Positions 1 through 9,021 of a DNA stretch of 64,000 bases are shown here, one piece after another. Below the pieces are notes generated by a model. It made no database searches. It saw only the letters and a list, made by a program, of their open reading frames with translations, and was not told where the DNA came from. Source of the stretch: Methylorubrum rhodesianum (GTDB taxonomy: Bacteria; Pseudomonadota; Alphaproteobacteria; Rhizobiales; Beijerinckiaceae). Position 1 is the first letter of the stretch; each line of letters opens with the position of its first letter. Position numbers and translations under genes: made by a program. The stretch spans positions 124,001-188,000 of the forward strand of contig NZ_JACHOS010000001.1 of NCBI RefSeq assembly GCF_014199985.1. Reading direction: 5' to 3'.

Positions 1-194
1 AAGCCGAGCTTTCGCGTCGGATTGGTCGAGGGCGAGACCAGCACGCGGAAGCCCTCCGCGTTGAGCCCCAGCATTGCACCGGGATTGGCGCAATGCGCCG
101 TGACCATCGTGCCGTCGGCAAGCGTGACGTCGGCGAGGAAGCGCTTGTAGCGCCGCACGAGGCGGCCTTCGATCAGGGGAACGGGAAAACGCAT
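1..194 (-). CDS. sfsA: SfsA (sugar fermentation stimulation protein A), 5' part only
   Basis: The gene reads on the minus strand from an ATG at 194 and runs off the left edge, so only the first 64 or so residues are visible. They begin [20 protein letters not shown], followed by an ADVTLADGT segment and [12 protein letters not shown]. These are the conserved N-terminal blocks of SfsA, a DNA-binding/nuclease-fold family named for its effect on maltose metabolism in E. coli. Its cellular role is still poorly defined. It is divergent from the MoaB-domain gene with an 84-bp gap, so the two probably have facing promoters. The family call is firm; nothing can be said about the C-terminus. Confidence 0.85.
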   Translation of the reverse strand, partial: MRFPVPLIEGRLVRRYKRFLADVTLADGTMVTAHCANPGAMLGLNAEGFRVLVSPSTNPTRKLG

Positions 195-278
195 CGCGGC
201 CGTCGAGGAGTGGAACGGGCTTTCGCTTTCGCGCATCCGCGCCCTAGCTTCCACCCGTTTCCCTGCCCCCGAGGCTCC

Positions 279-1031
279 ATGTCCCAGAGTTCCAGCTCTC
301 AGAGTTCCGACGTCACCGCCGCCGTCCTCGTCATCGGCGACGAGATTCTCTCGGGCCGCACCAAGGACAAGAACATCGGCACCATCGCCGACATGCTGAC
401 CGAGATCGGCGTGGACCTGCGCGAGGTGCGCATCGTGCCCGATGTGAAGGAGGAGATCGTCGCCGCGGTGAACGCGCTGCGGACGCGCTACACCTACCTC
501 TTCACCTCCGGCGGCATCGGCCCGACCCACGACGACATCACCGCCGACAGCGTGGCGGAAGCCTTCGGCGTTGGCATCGATGTCGATCCGCGCGCCCGCG
601 CCATGTTGCTGGAGCGGCACCGGCCGGAAGACCTCAACGCCGCGCGGCTGCGCATGGCCCGCATCCCCGACGGGGCCGACCTGATCGCCAATCCCGTGTC
701 GAAGGCGCCGGGCTTTCGCATCGGCAACGTCTTCGTCATGGCCGGCGTGCCGCAGATCATGGCGGCGATGCTCGACGAGATCCGCCCGACCCTCACCTCG
801 AACGCGCCGGTGATCTCGGAGACGATCGAGGTCGGTGCGATCCCCGAGGGCAACTTCGCCGACGGCCTCTCCGAGATCGCCGCAGCGCATGGAAGCGTCT
901 CAATCGGCTCCTACCCATCGATGACGCCCGAGGGGTTTCGCAACCGCATCGTGGTGCGCGGGCGCGACGCTGAGGCGGTCGCGGCGGCGCGGGCGGCGGT
1001 GGAGGACCTGCTGTCCGGGCTGCGAACCTGA
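279..1031 (+). CDS. CinA-like MoaB/Mog-domain (molybdopterin-binding) protein
   Basis: This 250-residue protein carries one MoCF-biosynthesis (MoaB/Mog) domain. It opens with [19 protein letters not shown] and contains the [18 protein letters not shown] block that binds molybdopterin or nucleotide in this fold. It matches the short form of the competence/damage-inducible protein A family, which has the N-terminal domain but lacks the C-terminal nicotinamide-nucleotide amidase domain of full CinA. The open frame extends upstream to 93, but that stretch overlaps sfsA antisense and lacks family similarity. The ATG at 279 has a GAGG five bases upstream and gives a normal-length protein. The exact substrate is unknown. 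Confidence 0.85.
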   Translation: MSQSSSSQSSDVTAAVLVIGDEILSGRTKDKNIGTIADMLTEIGVDLREVRIVPDVKEEIVAAVNALRTRYTYLFTSGGIGPTHDDITADSVAEAFGVGIDVDPRARAMLLERHRPEDLNAARLRMARIPDGADLIANPVSKAPGFRIGNVFVMAGVPQIMAAMLDEIRPTLTSNAPVISETIEVGAIPEGNFADGLSEIAAAHGSVSIGSYPSMTPEGFRNRIVVRGRDAEAVAAARAAVEDLLSGLRT

Positions 1032-1095
1032 CGGCGGGTTCGGATCTGGGTCGGCGGCTGGGGCGCCGCCACGACGTCCCGGCCGGCGGAGCCGG

Positions 1096-2943
1096 TCAGA
1101 TCGTCGGAGAGGCGGACGCTCCCGTCCAGGCGCAGGACTGCACGAGCTCGGCCGAGAACACGGCATCGAGCCGGCGCCGCTCGGCCTCGACCACAGGTCC
1201 CTCCACTAAGACCGGACGACAGCGGGCGGCGGAGTCCGCCGCCATGCCGTCAGGGTCGTGCAGGGGCTCATCGGAGCCGGCGAACCACGGCCGTGAGCCG
1301 AGATCGAGGTAGCTCTCGGCGCCTAAACCCTCCGCGAACAGGATGTCGTGGGCATCGAGTTCGACGTGCCAGTAGGTGATGGACTCGACCGGTATCCGGG
1401 CGACGCTGATGCCGTTGACGAGGCACATCACCGGCACGAGGAGGCCGCCGGAACCGTCGGCCTCTACCCCGACCAGCACCGGGTGTCCGGGGGAGAGGAA
1501 GAGGTCGCGCGCGGGAAGGCCGTCGCCGAACGCGCCGGTGCGGATGCGGATCGGCTGCTGATTGTGGGGCAGGGCACGGCCGTGATCGTCGAGGCTGCGG
1601 GAGCCGATCCAGCGGATCGGGCGGGAGCCGCCGGCGACGGTGAGCGCTTGGTCACCGACGCGCAGATCCTCGACCGCGACCTCGCCGCGCTCGGTGCGAA
1701 TACGCGTGCCGCTGGCGAAGCAGATCACGTCGGAGACGAACACGTCGCGGGCGATGTTGGTGTCGCCCGGCACGAGGTTGGTGGCGTTGCTGTCGAAGGC
1801 GACGCGGCTGCCGTCCGCCGACAGGCCAAGGCGACTGCCGTTGCTGGGGCCGTTGCCCTGCGTGCCGTCGGCAGCACTGGAGACGCGGGTGAGCGCTCCC
1901 GTGGTCAGGTCCTTGACGAAGGTGTCGGTGGCGAGATTGGTGTCGCCGGGCACGAGGTTGATGGCGCGACTTGTGAACGCGACTTTGGTGCCGTCGGCCG
2001 AGATTTTCGGGATGCCGGTGGCCTCGGCGTTGCCCTGGGTGCCGTCGGTGGCGGTGGAGACGCGGGTGATGGCGCCCGTGGTCAGGTCCTTCACGAACAC
2101 GTCGGTGCGGCCGTTGGTGTCGCCGACCACGAGGTTGTCGGCGTTGCTGAGGAAGGCGACGAGATTGCCGTCGCGCGACTGCGTTGCGTTGAAGCTGTCG
2201 CCGTTGCCCAGGCTGCCGTCGGCGGCGGTCGAGGCGTTGGTGACGGCGCCGGTCGTCAGGTTCTTGATGAAAACGTCGGCGCGACCGTTGGTGTCGCCCG
2301 CCACGAGGTTGGTGGCGCCGCTGTGGAAGGCGACGCTGCGCCCGTCCGCGGCCAGCGAGAAGGAAATGCTGATGTCATTGGCCTGAGTTCCGTTGGCGGC
2401 GGTCGAGGCGCGGGTGATCGCGCCGGTATCCAGGTTCTTGACGAAGACGTCGAAGCTCTGGTTCGTGTCGTTCGCCACGAGGTTCGAGGCCGCGCTCCCG
2501 AACGCGACTGTGCGGCCGTCCTCCGATAGCGAAGGGGTCGTGACGTCCGCGTTCGCCAGGCTTCCGTCGGCGGCGCTCGATGCGACGCGAACCTCGCCGG
2601 TCTCGAGGCTCTTGACCACGATCTGACGCGGACGGCCCGACTCGATCAGCTCCGGTGCGCCGGTCACGAACGCAACGGCGCTGCCGTCCGGCGTCAGCGA
2701 AGGTGCGAAGCTCTGCTCCGACAGCGGGTTGCCGTCGCTGTCGGTCGACACGCGGGTGAGCGCGCCGGTGGTCAGGTTCTTGAGGAAGACGCTCGAAGTC
2801 CCGCTCGCATCGGGCGTGATGCCGAGGTTGGTCGCCGAGGTGTCGAAGGCGACGAGGGTGCCGTCGCCCGAGAGGGAGGCGTCGCTACTGCGTCCGTTGC
2901 CTTGAGTTCCGTCGGTAGTCGTCGAAGCGCGGGTGATGGCCAT
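1096..2943 (-). CDS. Hint-domain beta-propeller protein, copy 1 (3'-most of four)
   Basis: This 615-residue protein has two parts. Residues 1 to about 404 hold seven repeats of roughly 50-60 residues, each with a core like SLSADGSRVAF, then NLVPGDTN and DVFVKDLTTG. This is a PD40/TolB-like seven-bladed propeller, and the DTNGxxD loops look like calcium sites. A Hint_2-type domain follows: CFASGTRIRT starts at Cys408, then AVEDLRVGD and SPGHPVLV, the His-containing B block. Hint domains in hedgehog and intein proteins cleave the peptide bond before that cysteine, so release of the propeller is possible but unproven. There is no N-terminal signal peptide. It is the most divergent of the four copies in the Hint region and carries a short insertion after HPVLVG. 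Confidence 0.85.
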   Translation of the reverse strand: MAITRASTTTDGTQGNGRSSDASLSGDGTLVAFDTSATNLGITPDASGTSSVFLKNLTTGALTRVSTDSDGNPLSEQSFAPSLTPDGSAVAFVTGAPELIESGRPRQIVVKSLETGEVRVASSAADGSLANADVTTPSLSEDGRTVAFGSAASNLVANDTNQSFDVFVKNLDTGAITRASTAANGTQANDISISFSLAADGRSVAFHSGATNLVAGDTNGRADVFIKNLTTGAVTNASTAADGSLGNGDSFNATQSRDGNLVAFLSNADNLVVGDTNGRTDVFVKDLTTGAITRVSTATDGTQGNAEATGIPKISADGTKVAFTSRAINLVPGDTNLATDTFVKDLTTGALTRVSSAADGTQGNGPSNGSRLGLSADGSRVAFDSNATNLVPGDTNIARDVFVSDVICFASGTRIRTERGEVAVEDLRVGDQALTVAGGSRPIRWIGSRSLDDHGRALPHNQQPIRIRTGAFGDGLPARDLFLSPGHPVLVGVEADGSGGLLVPVMCLVNGISVARIPVESITYWHVELDAHDILFAEGLGAESYLDLGSRPWFAGSDEPLHDPDGMAADSAARCRPVLVEGPVVEAERRRLDAVFSAELVQSCAWTGASASPTI

Positions 2944-3026
2944 CGAGTCGGTCTCGTCTGCGAGGAGCTGGTGCAGGCCGGGTCAGGGCGCTGCGAGCGG
3001 GACGGAGGCGGGCGGGTGCCCGGCTC

Positions 3027-4850
3027 TCAGGCGATGATCCAGGGCAGGCCGGCCTCGGCCCAGGCGCAGGCTCTCGCGAGCGCGGCCGCGAACACCGCGT
3101 CGAGACGCCGCCGCTCGGCCTCGACGACCGGACCGTTCAAAGCCAGCGGACGGCAGCGGCCGGGTGCGTTCGTGGCGGCGAACTCGGGGTCGTGCAGCGG
3201 CGCATCGGATCCGGCGAACCAGGGCCGCGAGCCGAGATCGAGGTAGCTCTCCGCCGGCAATCCTTCGGCGAGCAGGATGTCGTGGGCATCCAGCTCGACG
3301 TGCCAGTAGGTCACCGCCTCGACCGGCATCCGGGCGAGGCTGGTGCCGTTCACGAGGCTCATCACCGGCACGAGGTGGTCGCCGACCAGCACCGGGTGGC
3401 CCGGGGAGAGCAGGAGGTCGCGGACCGGCAGGCCGTCGCCGAAGGCGCCGGCGCGGATGCGGACCGGCTGCTGGGCAAAGGGCAGGGCGGAGCCGCGGCC
3501 GTCGAGGCTGCGGGAGCCGATCCAGCGGATCGGGCGCTGCTCGCCCCCGACCGTGACCGCGCGATCGCCGACGCGCAGATCCTCGACTGCGATCTCGCCG
3601 CGGTCGGTGCGGATGCGGGTGCCGGTGGAAAAGCAGACCACCGTGGCAGCGACGAACACGTCGCCGGCATTGTTGGTGTCGCCGGGCACGAGGTTGCTGG
3701 CGTTGCTCTGGAAGGCGATGCGGCTGCCGTCGGCCGACAAGGAGCCAGCGTTACTGGCGGCATTGCCCTGCGTGCCGGAGGCATTGACGGAGACCCGGGT
3801 GAGTTCCCCGGTGATCAGATCCTTGACGAAGAGGTCGTTGGAGATGTTGGTGTCGCCGGGCACGAGGTTGCTGGCGCGGCTCGAGAAACTGACCTTCGTC
3901 CCGTCGGCCGAGATCACCGGGGCTAACGAACCGACATTGCCCTGGGTGCCGTCCGTGGCGGTGGAGACGCGGGTGATGGCCCCCGTCGTCAGGTTCTTGA
4001 CGAAGATATCGTCGACCCCGTTGGTGTCGCCCGCCACGAGGTTGGTGGCGCTGCTGCTGAACGCGACGAGCTTGCCGTCGCGCGACAGCGAGGTGAAGAG
4101 GCCGCTAGCGCTGTTGCCCTGGGTGCCGTCGGCGGCGGTCGAGACGCGAGTGATCGCGCCTGTGGTCAGGTTCTTGACGAAGACGTCGTCTGCCCCGTTG
4201 GTGTCGCCCGCCACGAGATTGCTGGCGGAACTGGTGAATGCGACGGTGCGCCCGTCGCCGGAGATGGTCGGAAGGGTGCTGGTGCCGTTGGCCTGGGTGC
4301 CGTCGGCGGCGGTCGAGGCGCGGAGGATCGCGCCGGTCGCGACGTTCTTGACGAAGACGTCGTAGGCCGCGTTCGTATCGTTCGCGACGAGGTTGGTGGC
4401 TCCGCTGGAGAGGGCGACCAGCTTCCCGTCGCCCGAGATCGCGGAATAGCCGTTCGCGTTGTCATTGCCCTCGGTGCCGTCGGCGGCGGACGAGACGATC
4501 ACCGCATCGCCGGTGGTCAGGCTCTTGACCACGATCTGATTGTTGCTCGTGTTGTTGACGATCTCCGAGCTGTTGGTCGCGAAGGCCACGGCGCTGCCGT
4601 CCGTTGCGAGCGACGGGCCAAAGTTGACGCTGCCGGTAAAAGGTCTTTCTAAAGTGGTGCTCGACGCCCTGACGATCTCGCCGGTGGTCAGGTTCTTGAC
4701 GAAGACGCCGCCCACGCCGGTCGGCGTGCCGAGATTGGTGGCGTTGCTGCTGAAGGCGACAAGGTTGCCGTCGCCCGAGAGGGAGGGGCTGCCGCTCTCG
4801 GCATTGGCCTGATTTCCCTCGAAGTCCGTTGAAGCGCGTGTGATGGCCAT
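3027..4850 (-). CDS. Hint-domain beta-propeller protein, copy 2
   Basis: The 607-residue paralogue has the same order: seven propeller repeats (seven DG-x-x-V-A/S-F cores), then a Hint domain beginning VVCFSTGTRIRT near residue 407. It starts MAITRASTDFEGNQAN, almost the same as copy 4. Its Hint domain is essentially identical to that of copy 4 while the propeller is clearly different. It lies 83 bp downstream of copy 3 and 83 bp upstream of copy 1, consistent with one transcript read from 8654 down to 1096. No signal peptide is visible, so if it is exported a non-classical or type I route would be needed; this is inference. Confidence 0.85.
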   Translation of the reverse strand: MAITRASTDFEGNQANAESGSPSLSGDGNLVAFSSNATNLGTPTGVGGVFVKNLTTGEIVRASSTTLERPFTGSVNFGPSLATDGSAVAFATNSSEIVNNTSNNQIVVKSLTTGDAVIVSSAADGTEGNDNANGYSAISGDGKLVALSSGATNLVANDTNAAYDVFVKNVATGAILRASTAADGTQANGTSTLPTISGDGRTVAFTSSASNLVAGDTNGADDVFVKNLTTGAITRVSTAADGTQGNSASGLFTSLSRDGKLVAFSSSATNLVAGDTNGVDDIFVKNLTTGAITRVSTATDGTQGNVGSLAPVISADGTKVSFSSRASNLVPGDTNISNDLFVKDLITGELTRVSVNASGTQGNAASNAGSLSADGSRIAFQSNASNLVPGDTNNAGDVFVAATVVCFSTGTRIRTDRGEIAVEDLRVGDRAVTVGGEQRPIRWIGSRSLDGRGSALPFAQQPVRIRAGAFGDGLPVRDLLLSPGHPVLVGDHLVPVMSLVNGTSLARMPVEAVTYWHVELDAHDILLAEGLPAESYLDLGSRPWFAGSDAPLHDPEFAATNAPGRCRPLALNGPVVEAERRRLDAVFAAALARACAWAEAGLPWIIA

Positions 4851-4933
4851 CGGGTCTGCCTCGTCGGCGAGGGGTCGGCGCAGGCCGGATCAGGGCGCTG
4901 CGGATCGTTCGGGGTGGTAGGTGGGCGCCCGGT

Positions 4934-6754
4934 TCAGGCGGTGATCCAGGGAGGGCCGGCCTCGCCCCAGGCGCAGGCGCCCGCGAGCACGGCCGCGAAC
5001 AGATCGTTGAGCCGGCGCCGCTCGGCCTCGACCACCGGCCCCTCCACCGCCAGCGGACGGCAGCGGCCGGGTGCGTTCGTGGCGGCGAACTCGGGGTCGT
5101 GCAGCGGCGCATCGGATCCCGCGAACCACGGCCGCGAACCGAGATCGAGGTAGCTTTCCGCCGGCAACCCTTCGGCGAGCAGGATGTCGTGGGCGTCCAA
5201 CTCGACGTGCCAGTACGTCACCGCCGTCGCCGGCATCCGGGCGAGGCTGGTGCCGTTGACGAGGCTCATCACCGGCACGAGGTGGCCGCCGACCAGCACC
5301 GGATGGCCGGGCGACAGGAACAGGTCGCGCACGGGCAGGCCGTCGCCGAAGGCGCCGGCGCGGATGCGGACCGGCTGCTGGGCGAAGGGCAGGGCGGCGC
5401 CGCAGCCGTCGAGGTTGCGGGAGCCGATCCAGCGGATCGGGCGCTGCTTTCCCCCGACCGTGACCGCCTGATCGCCGACGCGCAGGTCCTCGACCGCGAC
5501 CTCGCCGCGGGCGGTGCGGATGCGGGTGCCGGTGGCGAAGCAGATCACCGTGTCGGCGACGAACACGTCGTCGACGCTGTTGGTGTCGTTGGGCACGAGG
5601 TTGCTGGCGCGGCTGTCGAAAGCGACGCGGCTGCCGTCGGCCGACAGGGTGGGGCTGACGAAGTTGGCGCCGTTGCTCTGGGTGCCGTCGGCGGCGGTGG
5701 AAACGCGGGTGAGCGCGCCGGTGGTCAGGTCCTTCACGAACACGTCGGTCGACAGGTTGGTGTCGCCGGGTACGAGGTTGTCGGCGAAGCTGGTGAACGC
5801 GACTTTGGTTCCGTCGGCGGAGATCCGGGCGATGCCGGTGGCATCGCCGCTGCTCTGGGTGCCGTCGCTGGCGGCGGAGACGCGGGTGACGGCGCCCGTG
5901 GTCAGGTTCTTCACGAACACGTCGGCGCTGAGGTTGGTGTCGCCCGCCACGAGGTTGTCGGCGCGGCTGACGAAGGCGACGAGGTTGCCGTCGCGCGAGA
6001 GCGAGGCGCCGGTGCTGACGCCGTTGCCCTGGCTGCCGTCGGCGGCGGTCGAGGCCCTGGTGATCGCGCCGGTGGTCAGGTTCTTGACGTAGACGTCGGT
6101 GACGCCGTTGGTGTCGCCGGCCACGAGGTTGGTGGCGTCGCTCTGAAATGCGACGTGGCGGCCGTCGACCGACATCGACGCGAGGACGCTGCCGGCATCG
6201 GCCTGGCTGCCGTCGGCGGCAGTCGAGGCGCGGGTGAGCGTGCCGGTGGTCAGGTCCCTGACGAAGACGTCGGAACTGCCGTTCGTGTCGTTCGGCGCGA
6301 GATTCGTGCTGCGGGTCGCGAACGCGACCGTCCGGCCGTCGCCCGACAGCGACACGTCCGAGGTGTCCTGGTTCCCGCGGGTGCCGTCGGCGGCGGCCGA
6401 CGCGATGGTGAACGCGCCGCTTCCCAGGGTCTTGACGACGGCCTGGGCCGATCCGCCGGCGATGCCGAGGTTGCTCCGGAACGCCACGGCGCTGCCGTCC
6501 GTGGCCAGCGAGGGCGCGACGTTGAAGCTGTCGATCGGCGTGGCGTCGCCCAGGGCCGAGGCCCGGGTCACCGCGCCCGTGGTCAGGTTCTTGACGTAGA
6601 CGCCGAGGGTCAGCGGCGCCGCGGCCGGGGCGACGAGGTCGTTCGCCTGGCTCTGGAAGGCGACGAGAGTGCCGTCGCCGGAGATCGACGCCCCGCTGGC
6701 CGAGCCGTCGCTCTGGGATCCGTCGGGATTGGTCGAAGCGCGGGTGATGGCCAT
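4934..6754 (-). CDS. Hint-domain beta-propeller protein, copy 3
   Basis: The 606-residue paralogue has seven propeller repeats and a C-terminal Hint domain starting VICFATGTRIRT. Its first two blades differ most from the other copies: they lack GDTN loops and read NDLVAPAAAPLTLG and GIAGGSAQAVVK instead. Later blades keep the VPGDTN-x-x-x-DVFVKDLTTG pattern. The last 60 or so residues, including DAPLHDPEFAATNAPGRCRP, match copies 2 and 4 nearly word for word. The intergenic sequences on both sides also resemble each other closely, which points to recent duplication or gene conversion. The function is unknown; a secreted or surface propeller released by Hint cleavage is a hypothesis. Confidence 0.85.
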   Translation of the reverse strand: MAITRASTNPDGSQSDGSASGASISGDGTLVAFQSQANDLVAPAAAPLTLGVYVKNLTTGAVTRASALGDATPIDSFNVAPSLATDGSAVAFRSNLGIAGGSAQAVVKTLGSGAFTIASAAADGTRGNQDTSDVSLSGDGRTVAFATRSTNLAPNDTNGSSDVFVRDLTTGTLTRASTAADGSQADAGSVLASMSVDGRHVAFQSDATNLVAGDTNGVTDVYVKNLTTGAITRASTAADGSQGNGVSTGASLSRDGNLVAFVSRADNLVAGDTNLSADVFVKNLTTGAVTRVSAASDGTQSSGDATGIARISADGTKVAFTSFADNLVPGDTNLSTDVFVKDLTTGALTRVSTAADGTQSNGANFVSPTLSADGSRVAFDSRASNLVPNDTNSVDDVFVADTVICFATGTRIRTARGEVAVEDLRVGDQAVTVGGKQRPIRWIGSRNLDGCGAALPFAQQPVRIRAGAFGDGLPVRDLFLSPGHPVLVGGHLVPVMSLVNGTSLARMPATAVTYWHVELDAHDILLAEGLPAESYLDLGSRPWFAGSDAPLHDPEFAATNAPGRCRPLAVEGPVVEAERRRLNDLFAAVLAGACAWGEAGPPWITA

Positions 6755-6836
6755 CGGATCTGCCTCGTCGGCGAGGGGTCGGCGCAGGCCGGATCAGGGC
6801 GTTGCGGATCGTTCGGGGTGGTGGCGGGCGCCCGGT

Positions 6837-8654
6837 TCAGGCGGTGATCCAGGGAGGGCCGGCCTCGCCCCAGGCGCAGGCTCTCGCGAGCGCGGTCGCG
6901 AACACCGCGTCGAGCCGGCGCCGCTCGGCCTCAACGACCGGACCGTTCAAAGCCACCGGACGGCAGCGGCCGGGTGCGTTCGTGGCGGCGAACTCGGGGT
7001 CGTGCAGCGGCGCATCGGATCCGGCGAACCAGGGCTTTGAGCCGAGATCGAGGTAGCTCTCCGCCGGCAATCCTTCGGCGAGCAGGATGTCGTGGGCATC
7101 CAGCTCGACGTGCCAGTAGGTCACCGCCTCGACCGGCATCCGGGCGAGGCTGGTGCCGTTCACGAGGCTCATCACCGGCACGAGGTGGTCGCCGACCAGC
7201 ACCGGGTGGCCCGGGGAGAGCAGGAGGTCGCGGACCGGCAGGCCGTCGCCGAAGGCGCCGGCGCGGATGCGGACCGGCTGCTGGGCGAAGGGCAGGGCGG
7301 AGCCGCGGCCGTCGAGGCTGCGGGAGCCGATCCAGCGGATCGGGCGCTGCTTTCCCCCGACCGTGACCGCGCGATCGCCGACGCGCAGATCCTCGACCGC
7401 GATCTCGCCGCGGTCGGTGCGGATGCGGATGCCGGTGGCGAAGCAGATCACGTCGGACACGAATACGTCGCTGACGTTGTTGGTGTCGCCGGGCACGAGG
7501 TTGCTGGCGCCGCTCGCGAAGGCGACGCGGCTGCCGTCAGCTGACAGGCTCGGGCCGCTGCCATCGCTGGCGCGGTTGGCCTGCGTGCCGGCGGCGGAGA
7601 CGGAGACGCGGGTGAGCGTGCCGGTGGTCAGATCCTTCACGAACACGTCGGAGACGATGTTGGTGTCGCCGGGCACGAGGTTTCCGGCGCGGCTGGTGAA
7701 CGTGACCTTCGTGCCGTCGGCCGAGATCCGGGCGTTTCCGGACTCGGCGTTGCCCTGGGTGCCGTCGGTTCCGGCGGAGACGCGGGTGATGGCCCCCGTC
7801 GTCAGGTTCTTGACGAAGACGTCGGCCCGGCCGTTGGTGTCGCCGGCCACGAGGTTGCTGGCGTCGCTGGTGAACGCCACGAGAGTGCCGTCGCGCGACA
7901 GCGAGGCGCTGGTGCTGGCGCCGTTGCCCTGGGCGCCGTTCGCGCTGGCGGACGCGTTGACGATGGCGCCGGTGGTCAGGTTCTTGACGAAGATGTCGGA
8001 GGTGCCGTTGGTGTCGCCGGCCACGAGGTTGCTGGCGTCACTCTGAAAGGCGACGCGGCTGCCGTCGGTCGACAGGGAGGCGACGTTGCTGCCGCCGTTG
8101 CCCTGCGTGCCGTCGGCGGCGGTCGAGGCGCGGGTGATCGCGCCGGTCGCGACGTTCTTGACGAAGATGTCGAGGGTCGCGTTCGTGTCGTTCGCGACGA
8201 GGTTCGTGGCGAGGCTCGAGAAGGCGACCAGGCGCCCGTCGCCCGAGATCGAGGGGTTGGCACCGCTGTTGCCGTTGCCCTGGGTGCCGTCGGCGGCGGC
8301 CGAGACGACGGAGATGTCGCCGTTCGACAGATTCTTGATCGCGATTTGGATGTTCAGGTTGTCGGTGATCTCGCTTCCGTTGGTCCCAAAGGCTACGGCG
8401 CTGCCGTCTGCGGCCAGCGACGGAGCGAAAGAGTTCCCGGCCAAGGACACCCCGCGGGTGTCACTCGAAGCCAGTACGAACTCGCCGCTCACCAAGTTCT
8501 TGACGACGACGCCCGAGACTCCGCTCGGAACCCGGAGGTTGGTGGCGTTGCTGGAGAAGGCGACGAGGGTGCCGTCGCCCGAGAGGGAGGGGGTGCCATT
8601 CCCTCTGTCAGCCTGATTTCCCTCGAAATCCGTCGAAGCGCGCGTGATCGCCAT
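6837..8654 (-). CDS. Hint-domain beta-propeller protein, copy 4 (first in operon)
   Basis: The 605-residue paralogue is the promoter-proximal copy. The frame is open back to 8957, but the ATG at 8654 gives the same MAITRAST start as the three other copies and follows a GAGG-like sequence, so the longer version is rejected. Seven propeller repeats are followed by a Hint domain starting VICFATGIRIRT, then AVEDLRVGD and SPGHPVLVG. The usual GTR in the first Hint block is GIR here, a small departure next to the proposed cleavage cysteine. The 5' side faces a LuxR-type regulator across 367 bp that contain a perfect palindrome. Confidence 0.85.
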   Translation of the reverse strand: MAITRASTDFEGNQADRGNGTPSLSGDGTLVAFSSNATNLRVPSGVSGVVVKNLVSGEFVLASSDTRGVSLAGNSFAPSLAADGSAVAFGTNGSEITDNLNIQIAIKNLSNGDISVVSAAADGTQGNGNSGANPSISGDGRLVAFSSLATNLVANDTNATLDIFVKNVATGAITRASTAADGTQGNGGSNVASLSTDGSRVAFQSDASNLVAGDTNGTSDIFVKNLTTGAIVNASASANGAQGNGASTSASLSRDGTLVAFTSDASNLVAGDTNGRADVFVKNLTTGAITRVSAGTDGTQGNAESGNARISADGTKVTFTSRAGNLVPGDTNIVSDVFVKDLTTGTLTRVSVSAAGTQANRASDGSGPSLSADGSRVAFASGASNLVPGDTNNVSDVFVSDVICFATGIRIRTDRGEIAVEDLRVGDRAVTVGGKQRPIRWIGSRSLDGRGSALPFAQQPVRIRAGAFGDGLPVRDLLLSPGHPVLVGDHLVPVMSLVNGTSLARMPVEAVTYWHVELDAHDILLAEGLPAESYLDLGSKPWFAGSDAPLHDPEFAATNAPGRCRPVALNGPVVEAERRRLDAVFATALARACAWGEAGPPWITA

Positions 8655-8925
8655 CTCATCTGCCTCGCTTGTGCAGCCGGGAGCGCCCGTGCTCGGGCGG
8701 GCGGGACCGGCGACGGCCGCCTGCCGGTGCCGATTCTCCGATGCGCGTGGACGCGCCCGTCGGAGCAGGGCCGGACGTCCCGGCGGCAAGCGGGCCGTAC
8801 GCCGCCTCAGACCCGAAGACGTGATCGACCATGCCATGCCCCCCGATCGATGCGATCGGTCGCTGGCACCGGTCGTGCGTTTGCCGATCACGAGGCCCGC
8901 AACTTGCGGAAGGATTTGAGGAGGG

Positions 8926-8947
8926 GCGTCCACCCTGGGGTGGACGC
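8926..8947. promoter_or_regulatory. Perfect 22-bp palindrome, candidate LuxR-type operator
   Basis: Two 10-bp arms, GCGTCCACCC and GGGTGGACGC, are exact inverted repeats around a central TG. The size and symmetry fit a site for a dimeric helix-turn-helix regulator. It sits 75 bp upstream of the TTG start of the LuxR-type gene and 272 bp upstream of the first Hint-propeller gene, so it could serve both. The palindrome is seen directly; binding is inferred. Confidence 0.5.
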
Positions 8948-9011
8948 GGAGCGGCACGGAGTCGTAGTTGTAATTCGGCCACAGCCGACGCGAGTTGCCG
9001 TTCGGCCTCTC

Positions 9012-9019
9012 GGAGGTGA
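9012..9019 (+). promoter_or_regulatory. Ribosome-binding site selecting a TTG start
   Basis: GGAGGTGA is a near-perfect anti-16S match. Its GGAGG core ends five bases before the TTG at 9022. This supports TTG 9022 over the TTG at 8995, which has no such site. Confidence 0.6.
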
Positions 9020-9021
9020 CC

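Larger units (their letters stand above)
8655..9021. other. Divergent control region between the Hint array and the LuxR-type gene
   Basis: This 367-bp stretch separates two divergent start codons and holds no convincing gene. It contains the 22-bp palindrome at 8926-8947 and, at its right end, the ribosome-binding site of the LuxR-type gene. No clear -35/-10 pair could be chosen by eye for either direction. Confidence 0.5.

Noticed and set aside
93..278. Extension of the MoaB-domain gene upstream to 93
   Set aside because: It would overlap sfsA antisense, lacks family similarity and has no ribosome-binding site; ATG 279 has one.
5099..6847. Long plus-strand reading frame opposite Hint-propeller copy 3 (and similar ones opposite the other copies)
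   Set aside because: They are Gly/Val/Asp-rich mirror images caused by the GC-rich repeats on the other strand, with no recognisable domain.
8655..8957. N-terminal extension of Hint-propeller copy 4 to 8957
   Set aside because: The three other copies all begin at MAITRAST, and the extension covers the palindrome and looks non-coding.
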